Shown here: piece after piece, positions 1-8,103 of the stretch
Layout: the number at the start of each line of letters is the position of its first letter
Numbering within the stretch: the stretch's first letter is position 1
Source: Pelagovum sp. HNIBRBA483
GTDB taxonomy: Bacteria; Pseudomonadota; Alphaproteobacteria; Rhodobacterales; Rhodobacteraceae
NCBI RefSeq assembly: GCF_040931995.1
Contig: NZ_CP162412.1
Span: forward strand, 1,798,001 to 1,862,000
DNA: 64,000 nt
Direction of reading: 5' to 3'
Translations under genes and position numbers: made by a program
Notes under the pieces: generated by a model
Database searches by the model: none
Told to the model about the DNA's origin: nothing
Seen by the model: the letters and a program-made list of their open reading frames with translations, nothing else

Positions 1-638
1 CGGTCATGCGGCAGTCAGAGCGTCAAGAAACCTATGAGCAAGTGTTGGACCGCCTTTGGAATGATGGGTTCCTTTTCGCATGCGATTGTTCGCGGCGTGA
101 TATCAAGGAAGCTGCATCGGCGCCGCAAGAAGGCGGGGCACCTGTCATCGGTGCTGACGGTATTGTCTATCCCGGTACTTGTCGTGATAAACTCCGCCCT
201 CCAAGGCGCCCTGCCCTCGCCCTCCGCCTCAACATGGCCAAGGCAGTCGCGCGAGTGCCGAAAGTCCTGAAATGGGCAGAGTTTGGCGAAGACGGGGGCG
301 TGATCGAAATCGCAACCGAGACGCTGATCGAGAACATTGGCGATGTGGTGCTGGCGCGACGGGATATGGGGGTTGCCTACCATCTGGCGGTCGTCATCGA
401 CGACGCTGAACAAGAGATTTCACGCGTTGTGCGTGGAGCAGACCTTCAACCGGCGACACCAATCCATGTCTTGCTTCAGCACCTTTTGAACCTGCCAGTA
501 CCGGATTACCATCACCATCGGCTTATCAGGGACGAGACGGGGAAACGGCTCGCCAAACGGGACGATGCGCGGGCAATTGGCAAGTACCGCGACGAGGGAT
601 TCTCACCAAATGAGATTAGAAATTTGATCGGGTTATAG
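1..638 (+). CDS. gluQ: Glutamyl-Q tRNA(Asp) synthetase, 5' end outside window
   Basis: C-terminal about 210 residues of a truncated glutamyl-tRNA synthetase paralogue that charges the queuosine of tRNA(Asp) with glutamate. Visible are the zinc-site pattern CDC ... YPGTC, the class I active-site region with TLIENIGDVVLARRD, and a KMSKS-like KRLAKRDD loop. There is no anticodon-binding domain after the loop, which separates GluQ from full GltX. The reading frame is open to the first base, so the N-terminal HIGH motif lies upstream of the window. The stop is TAG at 636-638, and 93 bases separate it from ssb, which has its own ribosome-binding site. Confident call. Confidence 0.9.
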   Translation, partial: VMRQSERQETYEQVLDRLWNDGFLFACDCSRRDIKEAASAPQEGGAPVIGADGIVYPGTCRDKLRPPRRPALALRLNMAKAVARVPKVLKWAEFGEDGGVIEIATETLIENIGDVVLARRDMGVAYHLAVVIDDAEQEISRVVRGADLQPATPIHVLLQHLLNLPVPDYHHHRLIRDETGKRLAKRDDARAIGKYRDEGFSPNEIRNLIGL

Positions 639-731
639 GATATTATCAACAAATTCAGCTTTCATTAACGCTCTCAGAGTGGTGTAACGAGACGAACAAA
701 ATCCTAAGATTCGAAATACAGGGGCAAGTGC

Positions 732-1232
732 ATGGCCGGTTCTGTCAATAAAGTTATCATCGTTGGAAATCTCGGGCGCGACCCTGAAGTCCGCACATTC
801 CAGAACGGCGGTAAGGTGGTTAACCTTCGCATCGCCACCTCCGAGACGTGGAAGGACAAGAGCACTGGCGAACGCCGCGAACGCACTGAATGGCACTCCG
901 TGGCAATCTTCTCTGAACCTGTTGGCCGGATCGCAGAGCAATATCTGCGTAAGGGATCGAAGGTTTACATCGAAGGCCAGCTTGAAACCCGTAAATGGCA
1001 GGACCAGAGCGGGCAAGATCGGTACACAACGGAAGTGGTCTTGCGCCCCTATCGTGGCGAGCTCACTTTGCTTGATGGACGCAACGACAGCGGCGGCGGG
1101 GGCGGTGATGGTGATGGTGATGATCGCGGCGGCTATGGCGGCGGTGGAAGCTATGGTGGTGGCGGATTCGACGGTGGATCGTCGCAGCAAGGTGGCGGCC
1201 GCAGCGACATGGACGACGAAATCCCCTTCTAA
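732..1232 (+). CDS. ssb: Single-stranded DNA-binding protein
   Basis: 166-residue SSB that coats ssDNA in replication, repair and recombination. The OB fold spans about residues 5-110 ([15 protein letters not shown] at the start, then the WHSVAIF strand). A glycine/aspartate-rich linker follows, ending in the acidic tip DDEIPF that binds partner proteins. The start is ATG at 732 with AGGGG at 720-724. The linker is encoded by GGT/GGC-rich DNA with a short tandem GGTGAT repeat near 1105-1122. The gene is monocistronic, with a strong terminator right after it. No SOS box was seen in the short upstream gap. Confidence 0.97.
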   Translation: MAGSVNKVIIVGNLGRDPEVRTFQNGGKVVNLRIATSETWKDKSTGERRERTEWHSVAIFSEPVGRIAEQYLRKGSKVYIEGQLETRKWQDQSGQDRYTTEVVLRPYRGELTLLDGRNDSGGGGGDGDGDDRGGYGGGGSYGGGGFDGGSSQQGGGRSDMDDEIPF

Positions 1233-1254
1233 GGTTTCGAAAATTGATGCATCA

Positions 1255-1283
1255 AAGCCAGCCCACTTCGGCTGGCTTTTTTT
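1255..1283 (+). terminator. Intrinsic terminator after ssb
   Basis: A 9-bp perfect stem, AAGCCAGCC (1255-1263) with GGCTGGCTT (1270-1278), a 6-base loop and a run of seven T to 1283. The T run reaches the stop codon of the convergent aroB. In the other direction the tail is poor in U, so it works mainly for ssb. Confidence 0.9.
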
Positions 1284-2400
1284 ATTGTCGAGCGTTTAGA
1301 GCATCACTCAGCACAGCAAGCACCGCATCCTTGGGTACATCCGAGGTTACAAATGCAGCGCCCAAACCGCGTGCCATGATGAACCGCAGCTTGCCGTCTT
1401 GAACCTTTTTGTCTTGCGCCATCAGCGCCAACAAACCGTCGGCATTAGGAAGCTCACCCGAGATATCGGCAATGTCGGTTTTCATTCCCATTGCCTTGAG
1501 GTGCGCGCGCACTCGGCTCGGATCTTCCTGCGAACATAGCCCCAGACGGGCGGAAAGCTCGAAGGCAAGGGCGCAGCCTATTGCCACGCCTTCACCATGT
1601 AGAAGGCGGTCAGAGTAGCCCGTAGCGGCTTCCAACGCATGACAGAATGTATGCCCAAGGTTAAGAAGCGCGCGGTCCCCCTGCTCCGTCTCATCGCGCA
1701 CCACGATGTCGGCCTTCATCTCACAGGAGCGCCGCACCGCGTAGTTGCGCGCATCGTGATCTCCCTTTGCGAGGAGCGGGCCATTCACCTCAAGCCATTC
1801 GAAGAAAGCGGCATCACCAAGCAGGCCATATTTGACCACCTCACCGTAGCCGGCGAGAAAATCCCGCTCAGATAACGTGTCGAGGAGCGCGGTATCAGCA
1901 AGAACACTAACCGGCTGATGAAAAGCACCAACGAGGTTCTTCCCCTGGCGCGTATTAATGCCTGTTTTACCGCCGACGGAGCTATCGACCTGCGCAAGAA
2001 GGCTGGTCGGTATTTGCACAAAACGGATCCCCCGTCTGACAATCGCTGCGGCGAAACCCGCCAAATCGCCAATTACGCCCCCACCGAGCGCAATCACCAG
2101 ATCACTACGTTCGATCTGCTGCTCCAAAATCCATTCAACAGCCTGAGTTAGGCCGTCCCAAGACTTTGTGGTTTCGCCTGCGGGGAGGATAAGCGACGCC
2201 ACCTTCACCCCTGCCGCTTCGAGATTTTGCGTCAGTTGTTGGAGGTGAAGTGCGGCGACATTAGCGTCTGTTAGGATTGCGACGCGCTGTCGCTTCAGGA
2301 ACGGTGCAATTTCTTCACTTGCGCGATCAAGCAGTTCGCGACCAACGCGGATGTCATATTCGCGCCCCGGAAGGCCGACGTGAATAGTTTCGATGCTCAT
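1282..2400 (-). CDS. aroB: 3-dehydroquinate synthase
   Basis: 372 residues, the usual length. It converts DAHP to 3-dehydroquinate, the second step of the shikimate pathway, in the cytoplasm with NAD and zinc. Visible are the NAD-binding GGGVIGD (about 106-112), the PTSLLAQVDSSVGGKTGIN block, and metal ligands Glu187 (GYGEVVKYG), His250 (LNLGHTFCHA) and His268 (LLHGEGVA). The ATG overlaps the aroK stop by 4 bases, so both are translated from one aroK-aroB mRNA, the order common in proteobacteria. Confidence 0.97.
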   Translation of the reverse strand: MSIETIHVGLPGREYDIRVGRELLDRASEEIAPFLKRQRVAILTDANVAALHLQQLTQNLEAAGVKVASLILPAGETTKSWDGLTQAVEWILEQQIERSDLVIALGGGVIGDLAGFAAAIVRRGIRFVQIPTSLLAQVDSSVGGKTGINTRQGKNLVGAFHQPVSVLADTALLDTLSERDFLAGYGEVVKYGLLGDAAFFEWLEVNGPLLAKGDHDARNYAVRRSCEMKADIVVRDETEQGDRALLNLGHTFCHALEAATGYSDRLLHGEGVAIGCALAFELSARLGLCSQEDPSRVRAHLKAMGMKTDIADISGELPNADGLLALMAQDKKVQDGKLRFIMARGLGAAFVTSDVPKDAVLAVLSDALNARQ

Positions 2401-2996
2401 TCTGCGCGCTCCAACACATCCGGCCGAGCAAGCAATGCCTCGATTACTTTGTCGGTTGTTTTCTCAATTGAATAGCCTGCCCGCGTTAAGACGGCGATAT
2501 CTGCTTGACGGTAAAATGGCACACGAGCCTCGATCAGATCCCGGAGTGTTTGTCTGGGGTTCTCCGTTTTCAAAAGCGGGCGGGTATCTTTATTTTTCAC
2601 CCTTTCCCACAACAGATCAACGTCAGCGTCCAGCCAGACTGAAATGCCTTTGTCGTGAATCTGACGACGGTTTCGCTCGGACAAGAATGCACCTCCACCG
2701 GTTGAGAGAATGCACGGTTCACCAGAAAGCAGACGCCCAATCACTTCGAACTCTCTGTCGCGAAAGAACGCCTCTCCGTCCCTTGCGAATATTTCAGCAA
2801 TGGATGCGGCGGCAGCAGTTTCAATCTCCGCATCAGAATCCAGGAACTCAGTGTTCAAGCGATTTGCCAACGCGCGGCCAATTGCCGTTTTGCCGGAGCC
2901 CATCATCCCGACCATGACCACCGTGCGATGAAGCGCAAAGCGCGGTTCCTTGGTTGATGCGCTATTGTTTTGGCTGTGAATATGCTGGCCCGTCAT
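2397..2996 (-). CDS. aroK: Shikimate kinase
   Basis: About 199 residues from the ATG at 2996. It phosphorylates shikimate with ATP. The Walker A GMMGSGKT lies near residues 30-37, followed by DSDAEIE (shikimate and Mg binding), STGGGAF and the RPLL lid region. A longer reading from TTG at 3023 is possible, but its AGGA touches the start codon, while the ATG at 2996 has GGATGAG just upstream. First gene of the aroK-aroB operon, divergent from the small membrane protein at 3149. Confidence 0.93.
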   Translation of the reverse strand: MTGQHIHSQNNSASTKEPRFALHRTVVMVGMMGSGKTAIGRALANRLNTEFLDSDAEIETAAAASIAEIFARDGEAFFRDREFEVIGRLLSGEPCILSTGGGAFLSERNRRQIHDKGISVWLDADVDLLWERVKNKDTRPLLKTENPRQTLRDLIEARVPFYRQADIAVLTRAGYSIEKTTDKVIEALLARPDVLERAE

Positions 2997-3148
2997 CTCA
3001 TCCACGTCAGTCGCTCGGCACAATCCTGCCTGAGCATGGTCGAAAAATTTCTTTTCCTCTATGGCGTGATATTACGCGAAAGGCCATATATACTCCGTCT
3101 CAAAAGACGGAAAAACACGTCCTGAGAGCAGAGGCAAGGGAGCGAAAT

Positions 3149-3304
3149 ATGTTGTGGCGACTGATTAAAGCACTTGTTTTCCTATCGGTAGTCGGGGGCA
3201 TTGGTCTGGTAATCTATGCCTATGTTGGTCCGATCTTTTTCCCAGCCGATTTCACTGCTCCTAGTACTGAAATCATAGCTCCCGTCCCACTTGACCCGAA
3301 ATGA
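3149..3304 (+). CDS. Small single-pass membrane protein (51 aa), unknown function
   Basis: 51 residues. The ATG at 3149 has AAGGGAG about 6 bases upstream. A short basic N-terminus (MLWRLIKA) leads into one hydrophobic helix (about residues 8-30) and a proline-rich tail outside the membrane (about 31-51). It looks like a small inner-membrane protein with its tail in the periplasm. Its stop overlaps the ATG of the next gene (ATGA), so the two are translationally coupled and probably work together. I do not recognise a named family. Confidence 0.75.
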   Translation: MLWRLIKALVFLSVVGGIGLVIYAYVGPIFFPADFTAPSTEIIAPVPLDPK

Positions 3305-4851
3305 ACCTGACAGCTGGTCTCTTTTGCATCGCAGCCGTGGTGAGCGGAACCGTCGCATACGCACAGCAAGTATCAGACGGAGCCCCACTCTCGGCCATCA
3401 ACTGGCTTTCGCGCAGTGTTGAGCCGTCGAACGTTCTGCCGCCAGCGCGCGAAGCCAGCCCAACAGAAACCACGGCAAACCCGCCGGACGTCCGCGTGGC
3501 CCTTTTGGACCGCCGGTCCCCTAATACGGTGGGATTATTACCTCCTTCCCTTACAGGGCTGCCGCGGAGTTTATGGCGGCACACGCCTGAAGATGTGCTC
3601 GTGTCGCTGGTGTTGAGTGAAGATGAAGACACACTGCCCGCGCTGCATGACATGCTTCTCACCCTACTACTCGCAGATGCCGACCCGCCATTTGCCGCAA
3701 GTTCGGATGCGCCTCTCTTTCTGGCAAGGGTGGATAAACTTCTAGCTCTTGGCGCAATCGAACAGGCGCAGGCACTGCTGCAAGCTGCGGATCCGGATAC
3801 TCCCGAGCTTTTCCGTCGCATGTTTGACGTGGCCCTATTGAACGGGACCGAAGCCGAGGCCTGCAAGGTCATTGAAGCAAAGCCAAGCATTGCACCCACT
3901 TACCCTGCCCGTGTCTTTTGCATCGCCCGCGCAGGGCAATGGCGGACTGCCGCCCTCATACTCAATACCGGCCGCGCGCTTGGAGACATCTCCGAGGAAG
4001 AGGATGCGCTTCTTTCGCGCTTTCTCGATCCGGAACTCTTTGAAGACGAGCCCCCTCTTCAGCCGCCCTCAAGGATAACTCCGTTGACTTTCCGGTTGCG
4101 AGAAGCGGTTGGCGAGCGCCTTGCCACACATGGATTGCCTCTCGCTTTTGCACATGCAGATTTGCAAGACAGCGCCGGCTGGCGCAACCAAATTGAGGCC
4201 GTTGAGCGCCTGTCGCGACGGCAAGCTGTATCCGAAAACCTGCTTCAGGCAATCTACACGGCCCGTGAACCAGCCGCATCAGGGGGCGTTTGGGATCGGA
4301 TCGCGTTGTTCCAGAAGTTCGATAAAGCTTTGTCGCAGGGCGACGCCACAACTGTTGCCGACATTCTCCCATCGGTCTGGAATGCGATGGCAGATGCTCG
4401 GCTGGAGACAGTTTTTGCAAGTCTGTATGCCGAGGAAATAGCTCGCCTTACTTTGCCGCAGGCTCTTGCTTCGACTGTTTTGCGTATATCACTTTTGTCG
4501 ACCCGCTATCAAAACGTCGCCCGCTCCTTTGCAGCACAAGATGAAACAGACGCCTTCCTACAGGCACTGGCACTTGGGGCGTTTTCGACGGTCGGAACCC
4601 CGACCTCGCCAAGAGAACGCGCTGTACTGGAGGGTTTTACAACCGCATCACCCTCAGCCGAGCAGCAAGAGAGGTTGCAGAGTGGCCGGATCGGCGAGGC
4701 ACTTCTTGTTGCGCTCAAAGCTTTTGAAGAGGGCCGTCATGGCGATCCCCAGCAAATCGCTCCGATACTTGCTGTTTTACTAGAGGTTGGTTTGGTTGAT
4801 TTTTCGCGCCGCGTGGCCCTTCAATACCTTCTGTTGGACCGCGACACATGA
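3301..4851 (+). CDS. Exported protein upstream of xerD, unknown function
   Basis: 516 residues with a signal peptide (MNLTAGLFCIAAVVSGTVAYAQ, cleavage near residue 21). The mature part is Ala/Leu/Glu-rich and looks almost wholly helical, with possible helical-repeat character and no catalytic motif I can name. It begins inside the stop of the 51-residue membrane protein, and its own stop overlaps the xerD ATG, so three unrelated-looking genes form one tightly coupled operon. A periplasmic partner of the small membrane protein is plausible, but that is inference only. Confidence 0.75.
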   Translation: MNLTAGLFCIAAVVSGTVAYAQQVSDGAPLSAINWLSRSVEPSNVLPPAREASPTETTANPPDVRVALLDRRSPNTVGLLPPSLTGLPRSLWRHTPEDVLVSLVLSEDEDTLPALHDMLLTLLLADADPPFAASSDAPLFLARVDKLLALGAIEQAQALLQAADPDTPELFRRMFDVALLNGTEAEACKVIEAKPSIAPTYPARVFCIARAGQWRTAALILNTGRALGDISEEEDALLSRFLDPELFEDEPPLQPPSRITPLTFRLREAVGERLATHGLPLAFAHADLQDSAGWRNQIEAVERLSRRQAVSENLLQAIYTAREPAASGGVWDRIALFQKFDKALSQGDATTVADILPSVWNAMADARLETVFASLYAEEIARLTLPQALASTVLRISLLSTRYQNVARSFAAQDETDAFLQALALGAFSTVGTPTSPRERAVLEGFTTASPSAEQQERLQSGRIGEALLVALKAFEEGRHGDPQQIAPILAVLLEVGLVDFSRRVALQYLLLDRDT

Positions 4852-5789
4852 CCCCGCCAAGGGACACCAAACAATGGATCAGCATATTTCTTGATGCGCA
4901 GGCATCGGAACTTGCCGCAGCGCAAAATACGCTTTTGGCTTACGGGCGTGATCTTCTCGACTTCTACGCATATCTGAAAAAATCCAAGCAAGATTTCAGC
5001 AGTTGCGCACAAAACAATATTGAATCGTACCTTGAAAGATGCGCAGCAAGCGGGCTCGCACAGTCAACCCGTGCGCGGCGCCTTTCGTCTATCAAGCAGT
5101 TTTTCCGCTTTTCCTATGACGAAGGATGGCGCAGCGATAACCCTGCTCTTAAAATTGGTGGCCCAAAAAAGACGGCGTCGTTACCAAAGACGCTTTCTCA
5201 TGCCCAAGTGAACGCCCTCCTGAAAGCTGCGGAGAAAAGTGGACCGGAACCGGCGCGAACCAATTGCATGCTGCAAGTCCTCTATGCCACCGGATTGCGG
5301 GTTTCCGAGCTTGTCAGTTTGCCGCGCTCGGCTGCGGAGGGCGACCCCAAGCTGCTTTATATTAAGGGGAAAGGCGGAAAAGAACGTATTGTACCGCTAT
5401 CCACTCCTGCGCGCAGTGCGCTAAATGCATGGCGCGACCGTCTTGAGGAAATCGATGCGGAACGCGCTCAAAAAGGCGTGGCACGTTCTAAGTACCTGTT
5501 CCCGTCAACCGGAAAGTCCGGGCACCTCAGCCGCATACGATTTCACGGCATAATCAAGGATCTCGCCATACAAGCGGGGATTTCACCTTCGATGGTTTCA
5601 CCACATACGCTCAGGCACGCTTTCGCCACCCACTTACTAGAGGGAGGAGCGGACTTGCGGAGTATCCAAGCTCTACTTGGGCATGCGGATATTGGAACCA
5701 CGGAAATTTATACCCATATCCTCGAAGAGCGGCTAAGAACCCTCGTTACAGATCATCACCCACTGTCCAACGCAGGTAAGCACAGCTAA
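4848..5789 (+). CDS. xerD: Site-specific tyrosine recombinase XerD
   Basis: 313 residues. With XerC it resolves chromosome dimers at dif near the division septum. The N-terminal SAM-like core-binding domain spans about 5-100. The catalytic set is complete: Arg151 (GLRVSELV), Lys175 in the beta-hairpin (GKGGKER), His253 and Arg256 (PHTLRHAFATHLLEGGA), His279 (LLGHADIGTTEIYTH) and nucleophile Tyr288. The length and the HxLRHxFATHLL block favour a housekeeping Xer over a phage integrase. It is coupled to the upstream exported protein by a 4-base overlap, which is an unusual neighbour for xerD outside this group. Confidence 0.92.
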   Translation: MTPPRDTKQWISIFLDAQASELAAAQNTLLAYGRDLLDFYAYLKKSKQDFSSCAQNNIESYLERCAASGLAQSTRARRLSSIKQFFRFSYDEGWRSDNPALKIGGPKKTASLPKTLSHAQVNALLKAAEKSGPEPARTNCMLQVLYATGLRVSELVSLPRSAAEGDPKLLYIKGKGGKERIVPLSTPARSALNAWRDRLEEIDAERAQKGVARSKYLFPSTGKSGHLSRIRFHGIIKDLAIQAGISPSMVSPHTLRHAFATHLLEGGADLRSIQALLGHADIGTTEIYTHILEERLRTLVTDHHPLSNAGKHS

Positions 5790-5837
5790 AGCGAGACGCC
5801 AAAGCCGCTGACATTTGTATCGGAGACGAAGGAAGAT

Positions 5838-7142
5838 ATGGAAACCAGTTTTTCGGATTTCGCGTTTTGGGGAACCGCCCTCGCGATTTTGTTGCTTCTT
5901 GTTCTATCGGCCTTCTTTTCTGGCTCCGAGACTGCATTGACAGCGGCGTCACGCGGCAAACTGCGCTCCGCTGCGGACAAAGGATCGGCCGGTGCCGGCC
6001 ACGCGCTGAAAGCCACCGAAGATAACGAGCGGCTGATCGGCTCCATCCTGCTTGGCAACAATGTCGTCAATATTCTAGCTACCTCCCTCGCGACGGCCAT
6101 TCTGACCAAACTATTCGGCCAAAACGGCGTCGCACTTGCTACCCTTGTCATGACCCTACTGGTGCTGATTTTTGCGGAGGTCCTTCCTAAAACATATGCG
6201 ATCACCAATCCGGAAACTGTCGCTTCCCGCGTGGCGCGGCCAATCCGGCTTGTCGTGCTGGTTTTTTCGCCCATTGTCTCGGCGGTACGGTTGCTGGTGC
6301 GTGTGGTGTTGCGTTTGTTTGGTGTGAAGACCGACCCTGACAGCCACATTCTCGCCGTGCGCGAAGAGATCGCTGGTGCACTGCAGCTCGGACACTCGGA
6401 AGGCATTGTCGAAAAAGAGGATCGTGACCGTATCCTCGGCGCACTCGACCTTGGCGACCGTACGGTCGAGGAGGTGATGTTACATCGCTCCGGTATAGAG
6501 ATGATCGACGCGACCCTGCGCCCTGAAGAGATTATGTCCCGCTGCCTCGAGAGCAGTTACACGCGCATCCCCCTCTTCCGTGACGATCAGGAAAATATCG
6601 TTGGGGTCATTCACGCCAAAGACCTCTTGCGCGCGATGCATAAGTTGCTCGACTCCAAGGGACAACTTGACGCCGAAGGCCTTCGTGATTTTGACGTCCT
6701 TTCAGTCGCAATGCCTCCCTATTTTGTGCCAGAGACCACCACGCTCGACGACCAAATGCGCATGTTCCTTAAGAGGAAGTCCCACTTCGCGCTCGTCGTT
6801 GATGAATATGGTGGACTGCAAGGTTTGATCACACTCGAAGACATCATTGAGGAAATCGTCGGGGAAATCGCCGATGAATTCGACATTGAAGAGGACGCGA
6901 TGATCGCGCGGGCGGCTGACGGTTCCTACATGGTTGACGGCACAATAACGATCCGTGATCTCAATCGCGCACACGATTGGAATTTACCGGATGAAGAAGC
7001 GAATACTGTAGCTGGCCTGGTCATCCACGAGGCGCAGATGATCCCTGTAAAAGGTCAGGTTTTTTCCTTCCATGGTTTTCGCTTCGAGGTGATGGACAAA
7101 GAAGAAAACCGGATCACAAAGCTGAAAATCCGGCCCCTGTAA
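5838..7142 (+). CDS. CNNM/CorC-HlyC family membrane protein with CBS pair
   Basis: 434 residues. A DUF21 membrane domain (about 1-180; segments near 10-30, 60-90, 95-120 and 130-150) is followed by a Bateman CBS pair (about 200-325) and a C-terminal CorC_HlyC domain (about 345-430). Proteins of this build are inner-membrane Mg2+/Co2+ transport or resistance proteins, often annotated hemolysin; the haemolysin label is historical. A good Shine-Dalgarno, GAAGGAAG, precedes ATG 5838. It follows xerD by 48 bases in the same direction and is closed by a strong terminator at 7231-7255. Confidence 0.88.
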   Translation: METSFSDFAFWGTALAILLLLVLSAFFSGSETALTAASRGKLRSAADKGSAGAGHALKATEDNERLIGSILLGNNVVNILATSLATAILTKLFGQNGVALATLVMTLLVLIFAEVLPKTYAITNPETVASRVARPIRLVVLVFSPIVSAVRLLVRVVLRLFGVKTDPDSHILAVREEIAGALQLGHSEGIVEKEDRDRILGALDLGDRTVEEVMLHRSGIEMIDATLRPEEIMSRCLESSYTRIPLFRDDQENIVGVIHAKDLLRAMHKLLDSKGQLDAEGLRDFDVLSVAMPPYFVPETTTLDDQMRMFLKRKSHFALVVDEYGGLQGLITLEDIIEEIVGEIADEFDIEEDAMIARAADGSYMVDGTITIRDLNRAHDWNLPDEEANTVAGLVIHEAQMIPVKGQVFSFHGFRFEVMDKEENRITKLKIRPL

Positions 7143-7230
7143 TCCGACGAACGTTAGCAAAGCAAATCATTAACTTTCCTATGAAAGTGTTGGAAGATCG
7201 GCTCTGGCCGATATCCTCCCTGTCAGACTG

Positions 7231-7255
7231 GCCGCGCCATTGGCGCGGCTTTTTT
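7231..7255 (+). terminator. Intrinsic terminator after CorC/HlyC-like gene
   Basis: GC-only 8-bp stem GCCGCGCC (7231-7238) with GGCGCGGC (7242-7249), a 3-base loop and six T (7250-7255). Confidence 0.92.
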
Positions 7256-7305
7256 CATCTAAATGGAACAAAGCACCGACAGGGAATGAAGAGAAAGATT
7301 CCCTG

Positions 7306-7334
7306 TTGACGGACTGCGATTCATTGCGTAGCGT
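7306..7334 (+). promoter_or_regulatory. Candidate sigma-70 promoter for a short RNA
   Basis: -35 TTGACG (7306-7311), 17-base spacer, -10 TAGCGT (7329-7334). Predicted start is near 7341, only 60 bases before a terminator. An 8-bp inverted repeat abuts the -35 box and could be an operator. Confidence 0.45.
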
Positions 7335-7340
7335 CACTCT

Positions 7341-7400
7341 AATTCGTCGGCGAAGTCCGACAGGGAGAGACGGGAAAAGAGGTTCTAGGGACCTCTTTTT
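7341..7400 (+). ncRNA. Candidate small RNA or attenuated leader (about 60 nt)
   Basis: A transcript from the promoter at 7306-7334 to the terminator ending at 7400 would be about 60 nt. It would fold into a 5-bp hairpin (GTCGG 7346-7350 with CCGAC 7357-7361), a purine-rich linker AGGGAGAGACGGG and a 9-bp terminator stem (7375-7383 with 7391-7399). It could be an independent sRNA or a prematurely terminated leader of ialB (ATG 7529). I recognise no known RNA family. The call rests only on promoter-terminator pairing. Confidence 0.4.
7375..7400 (+). terminator. Intrinsic terminator of the candidate short RNA
   Basis: Stem AAAAGAGGT (7375-7383) with ACCTCTTTT (7391-7399), a 7-base loop, and a T-rich tail continuing to about 7407. 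Confidence 0.85.
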
Positions 7401-7528
7401 CTTTTTTGAACAGAGCTTTACCCAAGATAGCTCGGCAATGGCTCGCCAGCAGCGCGGAAGAAACCTGACATTGCCCCAAGGCCGTGCTAGCCATGATCAC
7501 AGCAAAATAATCAAGAGTTGAGGCGACG

Positions 7529-8083
7529 ATGAAAAAAACTGCGGTTCTGATTTTTGCGGCAATTCTGGCTTCTCCAGCCGTTGCTCAGGAAAGCGATAGC
7601 ACATCTGAAGAAATTCAGATCGGTGCGCCCTATATCCTCGAATCTCATGGTGACTGGGCTGTGCGCTGTTTGCGCTCTGAGGATGACCAAGACCCCTGCC
7701 AGATGTATCAGGTCATCGGCGACGAAAACGTGGGCAGTTTGGCTGAGTTCACCCTGCAACCAACGCCGAATCCCGAAGAAGGTGCCCCTGCGGCAATCGC
7801 AACAATCGTTGCCCCGCTTGAAACCCTTCTCCTCGAGGGTTTCATCGTGCAGGTCGATGACAAGGATGCCAGGCGCTACAGCTTCAGCTATTGTAACCGT
7901 GGCGGCTGTGTTGTTCGCGTCGCCTTATCTGCCGAGGAAATTGAAGAATTCCGCAGAGGCACAGAAGCATTGGTAAGATTGGTTCCAGTGGCGACACCGA
8001 ACTCACCAGTCGTGGTTCCGATGTCTCTCTCCGGCTTTACCGCTGGTTTCAATGCGGTGACCGAAATCATGTCCGGTGAATAG
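7529..8083 (+). CDS. Invasion-associated locus B (IalB) family protein
   Basis: 184 residues with a signal peptide (about 1-20, ending AVAQ), so periplasmic or envelope-associated. The family pattern is clear: HGDWAVRC, DPCQMYQV and YSFSYCNRGGCVVRV. Four cysteines (Cys47, Cys57, Cys122, Cys127) are spaced as two likely disulfide pairs. IalB was named in Bartonella for erythrocyte invasion, but the family is widespread in free-living alphaproteobacteria, where its role is unclear. The gene stands alone, converging on the ketoacyl synthase gene with a 20-base gap. Confidence 0.88.
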   Translation: MKKTAVLIFAAILASPAVAQESDSTSEEIQIGAPYILESHGDWAVRCLRSEDDQDPCQMYQVIGDENVGSLAEFTLQPTPNPEEGAPAAIATIVAPLETLLLEGFIVQVDDKDARRYSFSYCNRGGCVVRVALSAEEIEEFRRGTEALVRLVPVATPNSPVVVPMSLSGFTAGFNAVTEIMSGE

Positions 8084-8103
8084 CCGGTACACCTTTCAAA
8101 ATT

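Larger units (their letters stand above)
7143..7528 (+). other. 386-base intergenic region with regulatory RNA features
   Basis: No convincing protein gene. It holds the terminator of the upstream gene (7231-7255), an inverted repeat CAGGGAAT/ATTCCCTG (7280-7287 and 7298-7305), a sigma-70-like promoter (7306-7334), a small hairpin (7346-7361) and a second strong terminator (7375-7400). The core CAGGGA occurs four times in alternating orientation (7217-7224 inverse, 7278-7285 direct, 7299-7306 inverse, 7359-7366 direct), which permits mutually exclusive RNA pairings. About 128 further bases lead to ialB without an evident motif. Confidence 0.6.

Noticed and set aside
633-1190. 185-codon frame antisense to ssb
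   Set aside because: Low-complexity Ala/Ile/Thr product that mirrors the Gly-rich ssb linker; no ribosome-binding site.
4848-5789. Tyrosine recombinase as a sign of a prophage or genomic island
   Set aside because: Housekeeping XerD by motifs and length, embedded in a core operon; no att repeats or phage genes around it.
7240-7521. 93-codon open frame between the CorC-like gene and ialB
   Set aside because: It starts inside one terminator and crosses a second one; composition and start give no support.
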